Positions 39,614 through 50,268 of a stretch of 64,000 nucleotides of DNA are shown here, piece by piece. The translations under genes and the position numbers were made by a program. The notes beneath the pieces were generated by a model. That model was given only the letters and a program-made list of their open reading frames with translations, was not told the DNA's origin and made no database searches. Position 1 is the stretch's first letter. Every line of letters begins with the position of its first letter. Source of the DNA: Vibrio parahaemolyticus (lineage in GTDB: Bacteria > Pseudomonadota > Gammaproteobacteria > Enterobacterales > Vibrionaceae); assembly GCF_900460535.1 (NCBI RefSeq), contig NZ_UHIL01000001.1, positions 930,001 through 994,000 on the forward strand. The letters are read 5' to 3'.

Positions 39614-39688
39614 TGGCAGGTCTACCTGGATTCGAACCAGGGAATGGCGGCATCAAAAGCCGCTGCCTTACCGCTTGGCGATAGACCT
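39614..39688 (-). tRNA. tRNA-Gln (UUG), array copy 3, acceptor variant
   Basis: 75 bases; acceptor AGGTCTA/TAGACCT, as in the copy at 39060. Confidence 0.97.
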
Positions 39689-39719
39689 GCAGACAGTAGT
39701 TTTTCAACTACTTAAAATA

Positions 39720-39804
39720 TGGTGCGGAAGGAGAGACTTGAACTCTCACACCTTGCGGCGCCAGAACCTAAATCTGGTGCGTCTACCAATTCCGCCACTT
39801 CCGC
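39720..39804 (-). tRNA. tRNA-Leu (UAG), array copy 2
   Basis: 85 bases, standard sequence. Confidence 0.97.
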
Positions 39805-39844
39805 ATCTATTCCTAAGTGCTCTTAATTAAAGAACGTTTAGGAA

Positions 39845-39921
39845 TGGTGGCTACGACGGGATTCGAACCTGTGACCCCATCATTATGAGTGATGTGCTCT
39901 AACCAGCTGAGCTACGTAGCC
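39845..39921 (-). tRNA. tRNA-Met (CAU, elongator), array copy 1 (promoter-proximal)
   Basis: 77 bases; first gene after the promoter. The Met-Leu-Gln start of the array matches the metT-leuW-glnU order found after ubiF in E. coli. Confidence 0.96.
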
Positions 39922-39969
39922 AAAACCATATTTTTGCTCTCAACGCTTTGTTGCCTTGTCGTTGGGAAC

Positions 39970-40005
39970 GGCGCGCATTATGCGAAGTTGAGTGAGATCC
40001 GTCAA
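39970..40005 (-). promoter_or_regulatory. Promoter of the tRNA array
   Basis: Minus strand: TTGACG (40000-40005), a 17-base spacer, CATAAT (39977-39982), then the discriminator GCGCGCC (39970-39976). The upstream flank is A/T-rich (UP-like). A GC-rich discriminator is the mark of stringently controlled stable-RNA promoters. Confidence 0.85.
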
Positions 40006-40142
40006 CAGTTTTTTTAAATAAATCCCCCAAAAAACATCGTTCGCTTTCTTTTTAAACAAAGAGGCGCGTTTATGATCTAAAACTGGAAATAAATTAGCTT
40101 GAAGCAAGGAACTTAACTTTGTGGCGTTTATTGCAGACATAA

Positions 40143-40170
40143 AAAAAGCCAGCATTACTGCTGGCTTTTT
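40143..40170 (-). terminator. Terminator of pth-ychF
   Basis: AAAAAGCCAGCA pairs with TGCTGGCTTTTT around a 4-base loop, 35 bases after the ychF stop. It is also upstream of the tRNA promoter. Confidence 0.88.
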
Positions 40171-40204
40171 ATGTAAATGAAGTGTTTGAATTTCATTCAC
40201 TTAA

Positions 40205-41296
40205 TTATACGTTGAAGCGGAAGTGTACAACGTCGCCATCTTTTACGATGTAGTCTTTACCTTCTAGACGCCATTTACCTGCGTCTTTTGCTCCGTTTTC
40301 ACCGTTGTATTGGATGAAGTCTTCGTAACCAACGACTTCTGCACGGATGAAGCCTTTTTCAAAGTCAGTGTGGATCTTCGCTGCTGCCTTTGGTGCTGTT
40401 GCGCCAACAGGAATTGTCCATGCACGAACTTCTTTAACGCCAGCTGTGAAGTACGTCTGTAGACTTAGCAGTTCGTAACCAGCACGAATTACGCGGTTTA
40501 GACCAGGTTCTTCGATGCCTAGATCCGCTAGAAACTCTTCGCGTTCGTCGTCTTCTAGTTCAGCCATTTCTGATTCGATCGCTGCACATACAGGAACAAC
40601 CACGTTGTTTTCTTTTGCTGCGAACTCACGTACTGCGTCTAGGTACGGGTTGTCTTCAAAACCATCTTCATTTACGTTTGCAATGTACATGGTTGGTTTT
40701 AGCGTTAGGAAGTTTAGGTAACCTACAGCTGCTAGTTCTTCTTTAGAAAGCTCAACGGTACGCGCTGAACCACCTTCTGTTAGTACAGGAAGCAGCTTTT
40801 CTAGAACTGTCAGCTCGAACTTCGCGTCTTTGTCGCCGCCTTTTGCTTTCTTCGCGTTACGCTGAATCGCGCGCTCACAAGAATCAAGGTCAGCCATAGC
40901 TAGTTCAAGGTTGATTACTTCAATATCTTCGATTGGAGATACTTTACCGGCAACGTGAACGATATTTTCGTTTTCGAAACAGCGTACAACGTGACCGATA
41001 GCGTCTGTTTCACGGATGTTCGCTAGGAATTTGTTACCTAGGCCTTCACCACGAGATGCGCCCGCAACCAAACCAGCGATGTCTACGAATTCCATTGTAG
41101 TAGGTAGAACTTTCTGTGGGTTAACGATCTTTGCTAGTGCGTCTAGACGTAGATCTGGCACAGGAACCACACCAGTGTTTGGTTCGATGGTACAGAACGG
41201 GAAGTTTGCTGCTTCAATACCCGCTTTAGTTAGTGCGTTAAACAGAGTTGATTTACCAACGTTAGGTAGACCAACGATGCCACATTTAAAACCCAT
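40205..41296 (-). CDS. ychF: YchF, OLA1-family ribosome-binding ATPase
   Basis: Obg-related NTPase that prefers ATP and binds ribosomes; in E. coli it affects oxidative stress response and start-codon choice. 363 residues: G1 motif GLPNVGKST (about 9-17), G3-like [16 protein letters not shown] (residues about 66-81), a coiled-coil insert, and a C-terminal TGS domain (about 280-362). A longer frame reaches 41356, but it would overlap pth and add 20 non-conserved residues, so I use ATG 41296. It lies 10 bases after pth. Confidence 0.96.
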   Translation of the reverse strand: MGFKCGIVGLPNVGKSTLFNALTKAGIEAANFPFCTIEPNTGVVPVPDLRLDALAKIVNPQKVLPTTMEFVDIAGLVAGASRGEGLGNKFLANIRETDAIGHVVRCFENENIVHVAGKVSPIEDIEVINLELAMADLDSCERAIQRNAKKAKGGDKDAKFELTVLEKLLPVLTEGGSARTVELSKEELAAVGYLNFLTLKPTMYIANVNEDGFEDNPYLDAVREFAAKENNVVVPVCAAIESEMAELEDDEREEFLADLGIEEPGLNRVIRAGYELLSLQTYFTAGVKEVRAWTIPVGATAPKAAAKIHTDFEKGFIRAEVVGYEDFIQYNGENGAKDAGKWRLEGKDYIVKDGDVVHFRFNV

Positions 41297-41306
41297 GATA
41301 GTAACC

Positions 41307-41897
41307 TTATTCAGCTTTGAACGTGTGGAGGCGGTTTTGTGCTTTGGATAGGCCATCCTTAATCAGGATGTCTAGACAACGAACAGCTTCATCTGCTGCG
41401 GCATCTAGTAGCTCTTGCTCTTTCGCTGGAGCTTTACCTAATACAAAACCTGCCACTTTATCTTTGTGTCCAGGATGGCCAATGCCGATTCGAAGACGAT
41501 AAAAATCTTTGTTATTGCCCAGTTTGCTTATTGTGTCACGTAGTCCGTTGTGGCCCCCGTGGCCACCACCTTTTTTAAACTTAGCGACACCTGGCGGTAA
41601 GTCTAGCTCGTCGTGAGCAACCATGATCTCTTCTGGCTTAATTTGGTAAAACTTCGCCAAAGCAGCGATCGCTTTTCCAGAGAGGTTCATGAAAGTGGTA
41701 GGGATAAGCAAACGGAGATCCTGGCCGTTGACCATGATGCGTCCGGTTAGGCCAAAGAACTTTGGTTCGTTCTTCAGGGTAACGTTATGGACGCGTGCTA
41801 ATTCTTCTACAACCCAAGCGCCCGCATTATGGCGAGTTTTGGCATATTCTGGTCCCGGATTAGCAAGACCAACAAGAAGTTTGATTGGTTGAGTCAA
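41307..41897 (-). CDS. pth: Peptidyl-tRNA hydrolase
   Basis: Frees tRNAs from peptidyl-tRNA that drops off ribosomes. The 196 residues show the catalytic His23 in TRHNAG, the Asn-rich substrate region FMNLSGKAI, and the glycine-rich [13 protein letters not shown]. It is the first gene of pth-ychF, a pairing conserved across bacteria. Confidence 0.97.
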   Translation of the reverse strand: MTQPIKLLVGLANPGPEYAKTRHNAGAWVVEELARVHNVTLKNEPKFFGLTGRIMVNGQDLRLLIPTTFMNLSGKAIAALAKFYQIKPEEIMVAHDELDLPPGVAKFKKGGGHGGHNGLRDTISKLGNNKDFYRLRIGIGHPGHKDKVAGFVLGKAPAKEQELLDAAADEAVRCLDILIKDGLSKAQNRLHTFKAE

Positions 41898-41994
41898 GGT
41901 TAGGATCTCTCTGGAATCTCAAAAAGCGCAGTATAATAGCACAGAATTCTCACAGTGGGCGACCAAGGGATTTTCTGCCTATCGATACAAATAA

Positions 41995-42022
41995 AAAAAC
42001 ACCCCATAGAGGGGTGCTTTTG
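41995..42022 (-). terminator. Terminator of lolB-ispE-prs
   Basis: On the minus strand AGCACCCC and GGGGTGTTT form a short GC stem followed by TTTTATT. Confidence 0.75.
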
Positions 42023-42048
42023 AAATCAGTCTAACTGAAATGTTCGGA

Positions 42049-42993
42049 TTAGTTGAACATTGCAGAGATTGACTCTTCGTTGCTGATGCGACGGATTGCT
42101 TCAGCTAGCATACGAGATAGGCTTAGTGTGGTTACTTTGCCTGTCGCCGCCATCTCTTTAGAAAGAGAGATAGAGTCAGTTACGATAACTTGGTCAAGAA
42201 CAGAGTTCTTAATGTTGTCTGCAGCGTTACCAGAGAATACAGCGTGAGTTGCGTAAGCGAATACACGCTTAGCACCGCGCTCTTTTAGCGCTTCAGCTGC
42301 TTTACATAGAGTGCCACCTGTATCGATCATGTCATCAACGATCACACAGTCGCGACCTTCAACATCACCGATTAGGTTCATCACTTCAGAAACGTTTGCA
42401 CGTGGACGACGCTTATCAACGATAGCAATATCGATGTCGCCTAGCGCTTTTGCCGTTGCACGAGCTCGAACCACACCACCTAGGTCAGGAGAAACCACTA
42501 CTGGGTTATCTAGACCGCGAGATTGCATGTCTTCGAGTAGTACAGGAGTACCGAAGATGTTATCTACAGGAACATCGAAGAAGCCTTGGATTTGCTCTGC
42601 GTGTAGGTCGATAGTAAGAACGCGGTCAACACCAACGTTAGATAGGAAATCAGCAACAACTTTTGCAGTAATAGGCACACGAGCAGAACGTACACGACGA
42701 TCTTGACGGGCGTAACCAAAGTAAGGGATAACTGCAGTGATACGGCCTGCTGAAGCACGGCGCATTGCATCAATCATAACAACCAATTCCATTAGGTTGT
42801 CGTTAGTCGGTGCACAAGTGGATTGAATGATGAAAACATCGCTACCACGAACATTCTCATTGATTTGAACTGCAACTTCGCCATCAGAAAAGCGAGAAAC
42901 AGATGCATCACCAAGAGAGATGTAAAGACGATCAGCAATACGTTGGGCTAGTTCAGGTGTTGCGTTACCAGCAAATAGCTTCATATCAGGCAC
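42049..42993 (-). CDS. prs: Ribose-phosphate pyrophosphokinase (PRPP synthase)
   Basis: Makes PRPP from ribose-5-phosphate and ATP for nucleotides, histidine, tryptophan and NAD. The 314 residues show the flexible-loop region YARQDRR, the PRPP-binding signature [14 protein letters not shown] (about 214-227), and the ATP-side [16 protein letters not shown]. It follows ispE by 28 bases. The lolB-ispE-prs order is the usual gammaproteobacterial one. Confidence 0.97.
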   Translation of the reverse strand: MPDMKLFAGNATPELAQRIADRLYISLGDASVSRFSDGEVAVQINENVRGSDVFIIQSTCAPTNDNLMELVVMIDAMRRASAGRITAVIPYFGYARQDRRVRSARVPITAKVVADFLSNVGVDRVLTIDLHAEQIQGFFDVPVDNIFGTPVLLEDMQSRGLDNPVVVSPDLGGVVRARATAKALGDIDIAIVDKRRPRANVSEVMNLIGDVEGRDCVIVDDMIDTGGTLCKAAEALKERGAKRVFAYATHAVFSGNAADNIKNSVLDQVIVTDSISLSKEMAATGKVTTLSLSRMLAEAIRRISNEESISAMFN

Positions 42994-43021
42994 GGTGGAA
43001 ACCTCGGGTTTGCGTCCAGTT

Positions 43022-43894
43022 TTAAATAGGTCGGTGTGAGGCTGATTGGTATTCAGCCAAAGTCTCTTTTAGTGGCGAAATATTGCGCCCTTGAGCGACA
43101 AATGCCGAGACTTTATCAGAGAGTTGTGCAAGGATAGTTTCTGCTTCCGATTTGCTCGAAAATTCAGCAAAAACGCAAGATCCTGTCCCCGTCAATCTTG
43201 ACGGCGCGTATTGTAGCAGCCATGAAAGTTGCTTATCAACCTCTGGGTAGAGCATTCGTACAATTTTTTCGCAATCGTTTACGCTCGGCGCGTTCAAAAG
43301 TGTTTCTAGATCTCGTTTTGGTGTGTTTCGTGTCAGATCTGGATGACGGAATATATCCGCTGTCGCAATAGAAACATTTGGTCTCACGACGAGATACCAC
43401 TTTTCTTCCGGGTTGGCTGGAGAAAGCTTCTCACCCACACCTTCAGCAAAAGCGGAAAAACCGCGCACAAAAACAGGCACATCAGCGCCCAGTTTTAGGC
43501 CAATCTCGGCCAGTTCATCATCAGTTAAATTGAGCTGCCACAAGTAGTTGAGTGCCACAAGTGTCGTAGCGGCATTTGAAGAACCGCCGCCAATTCCCCC
43601 ACCCATTGGTAAAACTTTGTGCAGTTCGATATGTGCACCAAAAGAGCAGTGAGCGTAATTTTGCAGCGCAGTTGCAGCTTTCCAAATTAAATTGTCTTGA
43701 AGAGGCACACCTTCTATCTCTGGAGAAATCGTAACATCACCAGAATGGCTTGCTTGAATGGTGAGCTCATCTCCATGATCGACGAATTGGAATAAGGTTT
43801 GTAACTCGTGATAGCCGTTTTCTGTGCGGCCATTGATGTATAGAAAGAGATTCAATTTCGCCGGGGACGGCCAGCGGGTTGAAGTTTCGATCAT
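43022..43894 (-). CDS. ispE: IspE, 4-diphosphocytidyl-2-C-methyl-D-erythritol kinase
   Basis: GHMP-family kinase, fourth step of the MEP pathway to isoprenoids (needed for ubiquinone and undecaprenyl carriers). About 290 residues with [15 protein letters not shown] at the N-terminus and the ATP-binding glycine loop [17 protein letters not shown]. The ATG at 43894 overlaps the lolB stop as ATGA, and aligns with E. coli [12 protein letters not shown]; a further ATG at 43909 is possible. Confidence 0.95.
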   Translation of the reverse strand: MIETSTRWPSPAKLNLFLYINGRTENGYHELQTLFQFVDHGDELTIQASHSGDVTISPEIEGVPLQDNLIWKAATALQNYAHCSFGAHIELHKVLPMGGGIGGGSSNAATTLVALNYLWQLNLTDDELAEIGLKLGADVPVFVRGFSAFAEGVGEKLSPANPEEKWYLVVRPNVSIATADIFRHPDLTRNTPKRDLETLLNAPSVNDCEKIVRMLYPEVDKQLSWLLQYAPSRLTGTGSCVFAEFSSKSEAETILAQLSDKVSAFVAQGRNISPLKETLAEYQSASHRPI

Positions 43895-44529
43895 TGGGTG
43901 ATGTTCCATTTTGTGATCACTAGATTGATTTTTACGTCTGATGTCGTCAGCTTTAGTTTATTCGGTAATGGAAGCGTCTGTTCGTGCCATTCTACGTCGC
44001 CATAACGTTCGTAAGCGATTTTCCAGTCGTTAAGACCTATCTGTTTGTCTAAGGTTTGCAGTGTGTTGGCTGGAGAAAGCTGGAATGTATCTGCATCGGT
44101 AGGTAAACCGAGTAACCAGTCGGGCATGTGGTCAACTGGCATCATCAAGCCTGTGAGGCGATAAATCAGTTGATTAGCGTTGCGTGCTGAAAGGACTTGG
44201 TCATCATACGTTTCAACCGTTGCCCCTTGTGGGGTAATCGTCAGTTTTAATGCGGTTTGTCCCAAGACTGTGGTTAATCGAAGTTGGCTTAAAGCGGTGG
44301 AGTGCTTCCAAAAAAAGTTCAGACTTTGTCTTTGGTCGGGGCCGATGTAGCCTAATTTCCCGGTCGCTTGAAAATCATGGATGGTTTCAAGACGTTGTTC
44401 ATGAGCTTGCCATTCGACGCTGGTGACGCTTTCAGGAACGGAACTACACCCAGCGAGAATAAGGCTCGACAAGAAAAAGATGAGAAAGGAACGTAAGGTC
44501 ATGTTTGATGGCTTATTAATCAGTTTCAT
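43891..44529 (-). CDS. lolB: LolB, outer-membrane lipoprotein receptor
   Basis: Accepts lipoproteins from LolA and inserts them in the outer membrane; it is itself a lipoprotein. 212 residues from ATG 44529, with the lipobox LILAGC (Cys28). A start at 44502 ([10 protein letters not shown]) would give a more typical short signal peptide and cannot be excluded. It lies divergently from hemA across 134 bases, as in E. coli, and overlaps ispE by 4 bases. Confidence 0.92.
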   Translation of the reverse strand: MKLINKPSNMTLRSFLIFFLSSLILAGCSSVPESVTSVEWQAHEQRLETIHDFQATGKLGYIGPDQRQSLNFFWKHSTALSQLRLTTVLGQTALKLTITPQGATVETYDDQVLSARNANQLIYRLTGLMMPVDHMPDWLLGLPTDADTFQLSPANTLQTLDKQIGLNDWKIAYERYGDVEWHEQTLPLPNKLKLTTSDVKINLVITKWNITQ

Positions 44530-44663
44530 CGGGAATCGCTCACAACTATAGCATTGAAAAGACGGACTTAGGAAAACAAATCCGGCTTACCCTTTCAATA
44601 AATGCGTGCTTACAGTAAAATTCTGAACCTATTTTATAACCGATCTCAGAGATACCACGTTAG

Positions 44664-45920
44664 ATGTCCTTGCTTGCTATTGGAATTAATCACAATACAG
44701 CGTCTGTTGACTTGCGAGAGAAAGTGGCGTTCGGGCCTGATAAGCTCGGCCCTGCACTTGAGCAACTCAGAGAGCACGAAGCGGTTAACGGCAGTGTGAT
44801 TGTTTCAACCTGTAACCGTACTGAGTTGTACTGCGACGTTAAGCAAGGAGCGCGAAACAAGCTGATCGATTGGCTCGCTCAATTTCACCAAGTGAGCCGT
44901 GAAGACTTGATGCCAAGTTTGTATGTACACGAAGAACAAGCGGCAATTAAACACTTGATGCGCGTCTCGTGTGGCCTTGATTCACTGGTACTTGGTGAGC
45001 CGCAGATCTTAGGTCAAGTGAAACAGGCATTTTCTGATTCACGTGATCATCAAGCTGTAGACTCTTCGATTGATAAGCTGTTCCAAAAAACGTTTTCTGT
45101 TGCAAAACGAGTTCGTACGGAAACTGATATCGGTGGCAATGCTGTGTCGGTGGCTTACGCCGCATGTACATTAGCAAAACACATTTTCGAATCGTTATCT
45201 GACTCGACAGTCTTACTTGTCGGGGCAGGTGAAACCATCGAACTGGTCGCGAAGCACTTAGCGTCAAACGGCTGCACAAAAATGATAGTCGCAAACCGCA
45301 CCAAAGAGCGTGCTCAAGGGTTAGCTGAGCAGTTTGGTGCAGAAGTAATCAGCCTGAACGAAATCCCAGACCACCTCGCAAGAGCGGACATCGTGATTAG
45401 CTCAACAGCGAGTCCGTTACCTATTATTGGTAAAGGCATGGTCGAAACGGCGCTGAAACAACGTCGTCATCAACCTATTCTGTTAGTCGATATTGCTGTA
45501 CCACGTGATGTGGAAGCGCAAGTTGGCGAATTGAACGATGCTTATCTGTATTCGGTGGACGACTTGCAGTCGATCATCGATAGCAATATTGAGCAACGTA
45601 AAGTTGAAGCGATTCAGGCCGAAGCCATTGTTAGTGAAGAAAGTGCGTCGTTTATGACGTGGCTACGCTCACTGCAAGCGGTTGATAGTATTCGCGATTA
45701 TCGTAAGTCGGCGAACGAAATACGTGAAGAGTTACTGAGTAAAAGCCTGCAATCATTGGCAGCTGGCGCAGATCCGGAGAAAGTACTGCGCGAACTTAGT
45801 AATAAACTCACCAACAAACTGATTCACGCCCCAACACGCGCACTACAAAGTGCGGCGGAACAAGGCGAACCAGCAAAATTAACGATTATCCGCCAAACGC
45901 TTGGCTTAGATGATCTGTAA
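44664..45920 (+). CDS. hemA: Glutamyl-tRNA reductase
   Basis: First committed enzyme of C5 haem synthesis: reduces Glu-tRNA to glutamate-1-semialdehyde. The 418 residues show the catalytic Cys50 in [10 protein letters not shown], the NADPH-binding [17 protein letters not shown] and a C-terminal dimerisation helix. The N-terminus [10 protein letters not shown] matches E. coli MTLLALGINH. In other gammaproteobacteria haem controls HemA stability through this N-terminus. It heads the hemA-prfA-prmC run. Confidence 0.97.
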   Translation: MSLLAIGINHNTASVDLREKVAFGPDKLGPALEQLREHEAVNGSVIVSTCNRTELYCDVKQGARNKLIDWLAQFHQVSREDLMPSLYVHEEQAAIKHLMRVSCGLDSLVLGEPQILGQVKQAFSDSRDHQAVDSSIDKLFQKTFSVAKRVRTETDIGGNAVSVAYAACTLAKHIFESLSDSTVLLVGAGETIELVAKHLASNGCTKMIVANRTKERAQGLAEQFGAEVISLNEIPDHLARADIVISSTASPLPIIGKGMVETALKQRRHQPILLVDIAVPRDVEAQVGELNDAYLYSVDDLQSIIDSNIEQRKVEAIQAEAIVSEESASFMTWLRSLQAVDSIRDYRKSANEIREELLSKSLQSLAAGADPEKVLRELSNKLTNKLIHAPTRALQSAAEQGEPAKLTIIRQTLGLDDL

Positions 45921-45949
45921 CTCACGCTTTTTATTAAGAAAACGACACT

Positions 45950-47038
45950 ATGAAAGCCTCTATTCTGACTAAGCTAGAAACGCTAGTAGAACGTTACGAA
46001 GAAGTTCAACATCTTCTTGGTGATCCTGATGTAATTGGAGATCAGGACAAATTCCGTGCTCTATCAAAAGAGTACTCTCAGCTAGAAGAAGTAACTAAGT
46101 GCTTCCAAGCTTACCAACAAGCTCAAGACGATCTTGCTGCCGCTGAAGAGATGGCAAAAGAAGACGACGAAGAAATGCGTGAAATGGCTCAAGAAGAGAT
46201 CAAAGACGCGAAAGAAGCGATTGAACGTCTTGCTGATGAGTTGCAAATTCTTCTTCTTCCAAAAGATCCAAATGATGATCGTAACTGTTTCCTTGAAATC
46301 CGCGCTGGTGCAGGCGGTGATGAAGCAGGTATCTTCGCTGGCGACTTATTCCGTATGTACAGCAAATACGCAGAAAAGCGTGGCTGGCGCATTGAAGTGA
46401 TGTCTTCAAACGAAGCAGAGCACGGTGGTTACAAAGAGATGATCGCGAAAGTGAGCGGTGACGGTGCATATGGCGTACTGAAGTTTGAATCTGGCGGTCA
46501 CCGTGTACAACGTGTACCAGCGACAGAATCTCAAGGTCGTGTGCATACTTCTGCGTGTACAGTAGCGGTTATGGCGGAAATCCCAGAGGCGGATCTGCCA
46601 GAAATCAAAGCGGCAGACCTAAAAATCGATACGTTCCGTGCATCTGGCGCGGGTGGTCAGCACGTTAACACTACGGATTCTGCAATCCGTATTACCCACT
46701 TACCAACGGGTACAGTGGTAGAGTGTCAAGACGAGCGTTCACAGCATAAGAACAAAGCGAAAGCGATGGCAGTACTGGCTGCTCGTATCGTTCAAGCGGA
46801 ACAAGAGCGTCGTGCGGCAGAAGTGTCTGACACGCGTCGTAACCTACTAGGTTCTGGTGACCGCAGTGACCGTATCCGTACTTACAACTACCCGCAAGGC
46901 CGTGTTTCTGACCACCGAATCAACCTAACCATCTACCGTTTGAATGAAGTGATGGAAGGCGACCTACAAAGCTTGATTGACCCAGTGGTTCAAGAACACC
47001 AAGCAGACCAACTAGCGGCGCTAGCTGAGAACGCTTAA
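45950..47038 (+). CDS. prfA: Peptide chain release factor 1
   Basis: Reads UAA and UAG stops. The 362 residues hold the stop-recognition PAT motif (190-192; [14 protein letters not shown]) and the GGQ motif at 235-237 in [13 protein letters not shown]. Note that hemA and prfA are 29 bases apart and cotranscribed. The glutamine of GGQ is the target of PrmC, encoded next. Confidence 0.97.
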   Translation: MKASILTKLETLVERYEEVQHLLGDPDVIGDQDKFRALSKEYSQLEEVTKCFQAYQQAQDDLAAAEEMAKEDDEEMREMAQEEIKDAKEAIERLADELQILLLPKDPNDDRNCFLEIRAGAGGDEAGIFAGDLFRMYSKYAEKRGWRIEVMSSNEAEHGGYKEMIAKVSGDGAYGVLKFESGGHRVQRVPATESQGRVHTSACTVAVMAEIPEADLPEIKAADLKIDTFRASGAGGQHVNTTDSAIRITHLPTGTVVECQDERSQHKNKAKAMAVLAARIVQAEQERRAAEVSDTRRNLLGSGDRSDRIRTYNYPQGRVSDHRINLTIYRLNEVMEGDLQSLIDPVVQEHQADQLAALAENA

Positions 47039-47041
47039 TCG

Positions 47042-47899
47042 ATGAGCCAAGTTCAATCCATTGAGCAAGCACTGAAAAGTGCGACGGCAAAACTGACAGA
47101 AGGCGGCAAAGAGTCGCCTTCTCTCGATGCAGCTGTCCTTCTTTGCCATGTTCTTGGCAAACCGCGAACCTATTTGCTAACGTGGCCAGAAAAAGCATTG
47201 GAACCTGAGCAACAAGCGCAGTTTGATGCTTTACTCGCAAGGCGCTTAGCAGGCGAACCCGTTGCTTACATTATTGGTGAGCGCGAGTTTTGGTCTCTAC
47301 CTCTCAAAGTTTCTCCTACTACCTTGATCCCAAGACCAGACACCGAGCGTTTGGTGGAAGTTGCTTTGGATAAAACCTATGGGCAGACCGGATCGATTCT
47401 AGATTTAGGCACGGGGACAGGAGCAATTGCGTTGGCATTAGCGTCTGAGCTACCGAATCGTCAGGTAATGGGAGTTGACCTCAAACAAGAGGCCAAAGAG
47501 CTTGCTGAGTACAATGCCGCGCAGCTAAACATCAAAAATGTGACGTTTGACCAAGGTAGCTGGTTCGAGCCTATTGCAGAGGGAACAAAGTTTGCTTTAA
47601 TTGTTTCCAATCCGCCGTATATTGACGAGAAAGATCCGCATTTATCCCAAGGTGACGTTCGTTTTGAGCCAAAATCCGCGCTGGTCGCTGATGAAAATGG
47701 CTTAGCGGATATTCGCCATATCTCCGATTTGGCTCGTCAGTATCTTGAAGAGGGCGGTTGGCTTGCCTTCGAACACGGTTACGACCAAGGCGAGGCGGTT
47801 CGCGAGATCATGAGTGGCTTTGGTTATCAGCAAGTTGTCACCGAAAAAGATTATGGTGGGAATGATCGAGTGACCCTCGGTTGCTACCAGCCTTCATAA
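47042..47899 (+). CDS. prmC: PrmC, release factor glutamine methyltransferase
   Basis: Methylates the GGQ glutamine of RF1 and RF2, raising termination efficiency. The 285 residues show an N-terminal helical domain, the SAM loop LDLGTGTGAIALALA (about 120-134) and the NPPY substrate motif at 190-193. It starts 3 bases after prfA, next to its substrate. Confidence 0.96.
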   Translation: MSQVQSIEQALKSATAKLTEGGKESPSLDAAVLLCHVLGKPRTYLLTWPEKALEPEQQAQFDALLARRLAGEPVAYIIGEREFWSLPLKVSPTTLIPRPDTERLVEVALDKTYGQTGSILDLGTGTGAIALALASELPNRQVMGVDLKQEAKELAEYNAAQLNIKNVTFDQGSWFEPIAEGTKFALIVSNPPYIDEKDPHLSQGDVRFEPKSALVADENGLADIRHISDLARQYLEEGGWLAFEHGYDQGEAVREIMSGFGYQQVVTEKDYGGNDRVTLGCYQPS

Positions 47900-47940
47900 G
47901 AACGAGCAAGTCAGCAGTAATTTATTAAAAGAGAAGAAAA

Positions 47941-48324
47941 ATGTACGTAGCTCTAAAACATATTCACCTTGTCACCATCGCACTGAGTGCCACATTGTTG
48001 TCGATTCGATTCGCGTTAATGATGATGAACTCTCCAAAGCGCAACCATCGTTTTCTGAAAGTTTTTCCACACATTGTTGATACCGCGCTGTTGTTGTCAG
48101 GTGTTGCTTTGATCTTTGTTACTGGCTTCATTCCATTTACAGACTCAGCACCTTGGCTAACCAACAAGATCACGTGTGTGTTGGCGTACATTGCTCTGGG
48201 CTTCTTCGCTCTGAAATTAGCTAAAAATAAATTGCTGCAAATTTTCGGTTTCTTTGGCGCACTCGGTTGGTTGGTCATGGCGGCTAACATCGCCGTGTCT
48301 AAGAGTCCAACTTTATTTGGGTAA
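47941..48324 (+). CDS. SirB2-family membrane protein
   Basis: The 127-residue protein has about four membrane spans and almost no loops (MYVALKHIHLVTIALSATLL at the start). It matches the SirB2 family, named from a Salmonella invasion regulator locus; molecular function is unknown. GAGAAGAAAA precedes the ATG. Position between prmC and the SirB1-type gene is conserved in gammaproteobacteria. Confidence 0.88.
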   Translation: MYVALKHIHLVTIALSATLLSIRFALMMMNSPKRNHRFLKVFPHIVDTALLLSGVALIFVTGFIPFTDSAPWLTNKITCVLAYIALGFFALKLAKNKLLQIFGFFGALGWLVMAANIAVSKSPTLFG

Positions 48325-48329
48325 TCGTC

Positions 48330-49139
48330 ATGCTTGAGTTTTTTGACGAAGATTTTGACAACATGGCGCTGGTGGAAGGAGCGTTAGAGCTCAATAAATC
48401 CGTTAATCCAGAAACCAACGTCCATTGGGCTAAGCAAGAGCTAGAGCGTCTGTACCAAGAAGCAGAAGCAACGCTTATCCATGAAACAGATGAAGAGCAG
48501 CGTTTCGACTCTTTCCTACGTCTGTTTTTCCATGAGTGGGGCTTCAAAGGTGACGACCAAGAGTACTTTATCTCTGACAACAGCTTTATCGATAAAGTGC
48601 TAGAGCGTAAAAAAGGTATACCGGTCAGCTTAGGTGCAATTTTATTGTACTTAGGCAATCGCCTTGGCTTCCCTATGAAAGGTGTGACATTCCCAACTCA
48701 GTTCCTAATTAAAGTGGATTGGATGCACAAAACACCAGACTACATTAACCCGTTCAACGGGGAGTATGTTGGTGAGAAAATCCTTCAAGCTTGGTTAATC
48801 GGTCAAGAAGGACCGTTAGCGCAACTTAAACCAGAACATTTTGACGAAGCGGATAATCCGACAGTGATTGGTCGCTGGTTGGCGTTGATTAAAAGCGCGA
48901 TGCTGAGAGAAGAGCGTTACACACTGGCGCTGCGCTGTACTAATCTGGCGTTGACCTTTGTGCCAGATGACCCATACGAGATTCGTGATCGCGGTTTTAT
49001 CTTCCAACAGCTTGAGTGTCATCAGGTCGCGGTATCTGACTTTCAGTACTTTATTGACCAATGTCCCGACGATCCTGCGTCTGAGCTACTAAAATCACAA
49101 GTTAATGCGATGAGTGAAAAACACGTCACGCTTCACTAA
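48330..49139 (+). CDS. SirB1-family protein (transglutaminase-like and TPR)
   Basis: The 269-residue cytoplasmic protein has a SirB1 N-terminal transglutaminase-like domain (about 40-180; typical KGIPVSLGAILLYLGNRLG) and a C-terminal TPR part (about 190-262; LALRCTNLALTFVPDDPYEIRDRG). Activity is unknown. It begins 5 bases after the SirB2-type gene and is followed by kdsA, as in E. coli where ychA lies between ychQ and kdsA. Confidence 0.88.
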   Translation: MLEFFDEDFDNMALVEGALELNKSVNPETNVHWAKQELERLYQEAEATLIHETDEEQRFDSFLRLFFHEWGFKGDDQEYFISDNSFIDKVLERKKGIPVSLGAILLYLGNRLGFPMKGVTFPTQFLIKVDWMHKTPDYINPFNGEYVGEKILQAWLIGQEGPLAQLKPEHFDEADNPTVIGRWLALIKSAMLREERYTLALRCTNLALTFVPDDPYEIRDRGFIFQQLECHQVAVSDFQYFIDQCPDDPASELLKSQVNAMSEKHVTLH

Positions 49140-50045
<906 letters not shown>

Positions 50046-50074
50046 CGATTCGTTACTTTTCATGATGAAAAATA

Positions 50075-50106
50075 AAATAGCCAACCTAGAGTTGGCTATT
50101 TTTTTA
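50075..50106 (+). terminator. Terminator after kdsA
   Basis: AAATAGCCAAC pairs with GTTGGCTATTT around CTAGA, followed by TTTTATC. Confidence 0.87.
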
Positions 50107-50268
50107 TCTGATAAACCGTAAATTCTCAAACTTGTTACTGATGAATTTGTTATTGCTAAACAATGCATCATAATTATGAAATCAATGTGTTAGGGTGCGC
50201 GTGGTTTTCAAATAGCTCTAATGTTTGAAAATGTGCATCAGTAATCCCGATAAGAAAAAGGAAAAAAA

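Noticed and set aside
37599..39830. Open frames with products such as MAELVDAPDLGSGA and MVRKERLELSHLAAPEPKSG
   Set aside because: They are translations of tRNA-Leu and tRNA-Gln genes on one strand or the other, a common annotation artefact. No ribosome sites, and the frames exist only because the tRNAs are repeated.
37370..39921. Regular repeats resembling a CRISPR or other repeat array
   Set aside because: The repeats are full tRNA genes of 75-85 bases with intact cloverleaf pairing; spacers are repeated as well, unlike CRISPR spacers.
39940..40200. 86-codon frame on the minus strand between the tRNA array and ychF
   Set aside because: It spans the tRNA promoter and the ychF terminator, has no ribosome site and no recognisable protein features.
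41297..41356. Upstream extension of ychF ([10 protein letters not shown]...)
   Set aside because: It overlaps pth, and YchF proteins start at MGFKCGIVG.
44602..44799. 65-codon frame overlapping the start of hemA
   Set aside because: It runs in another frame into hemA, whose start is fixed by strong family similarity.
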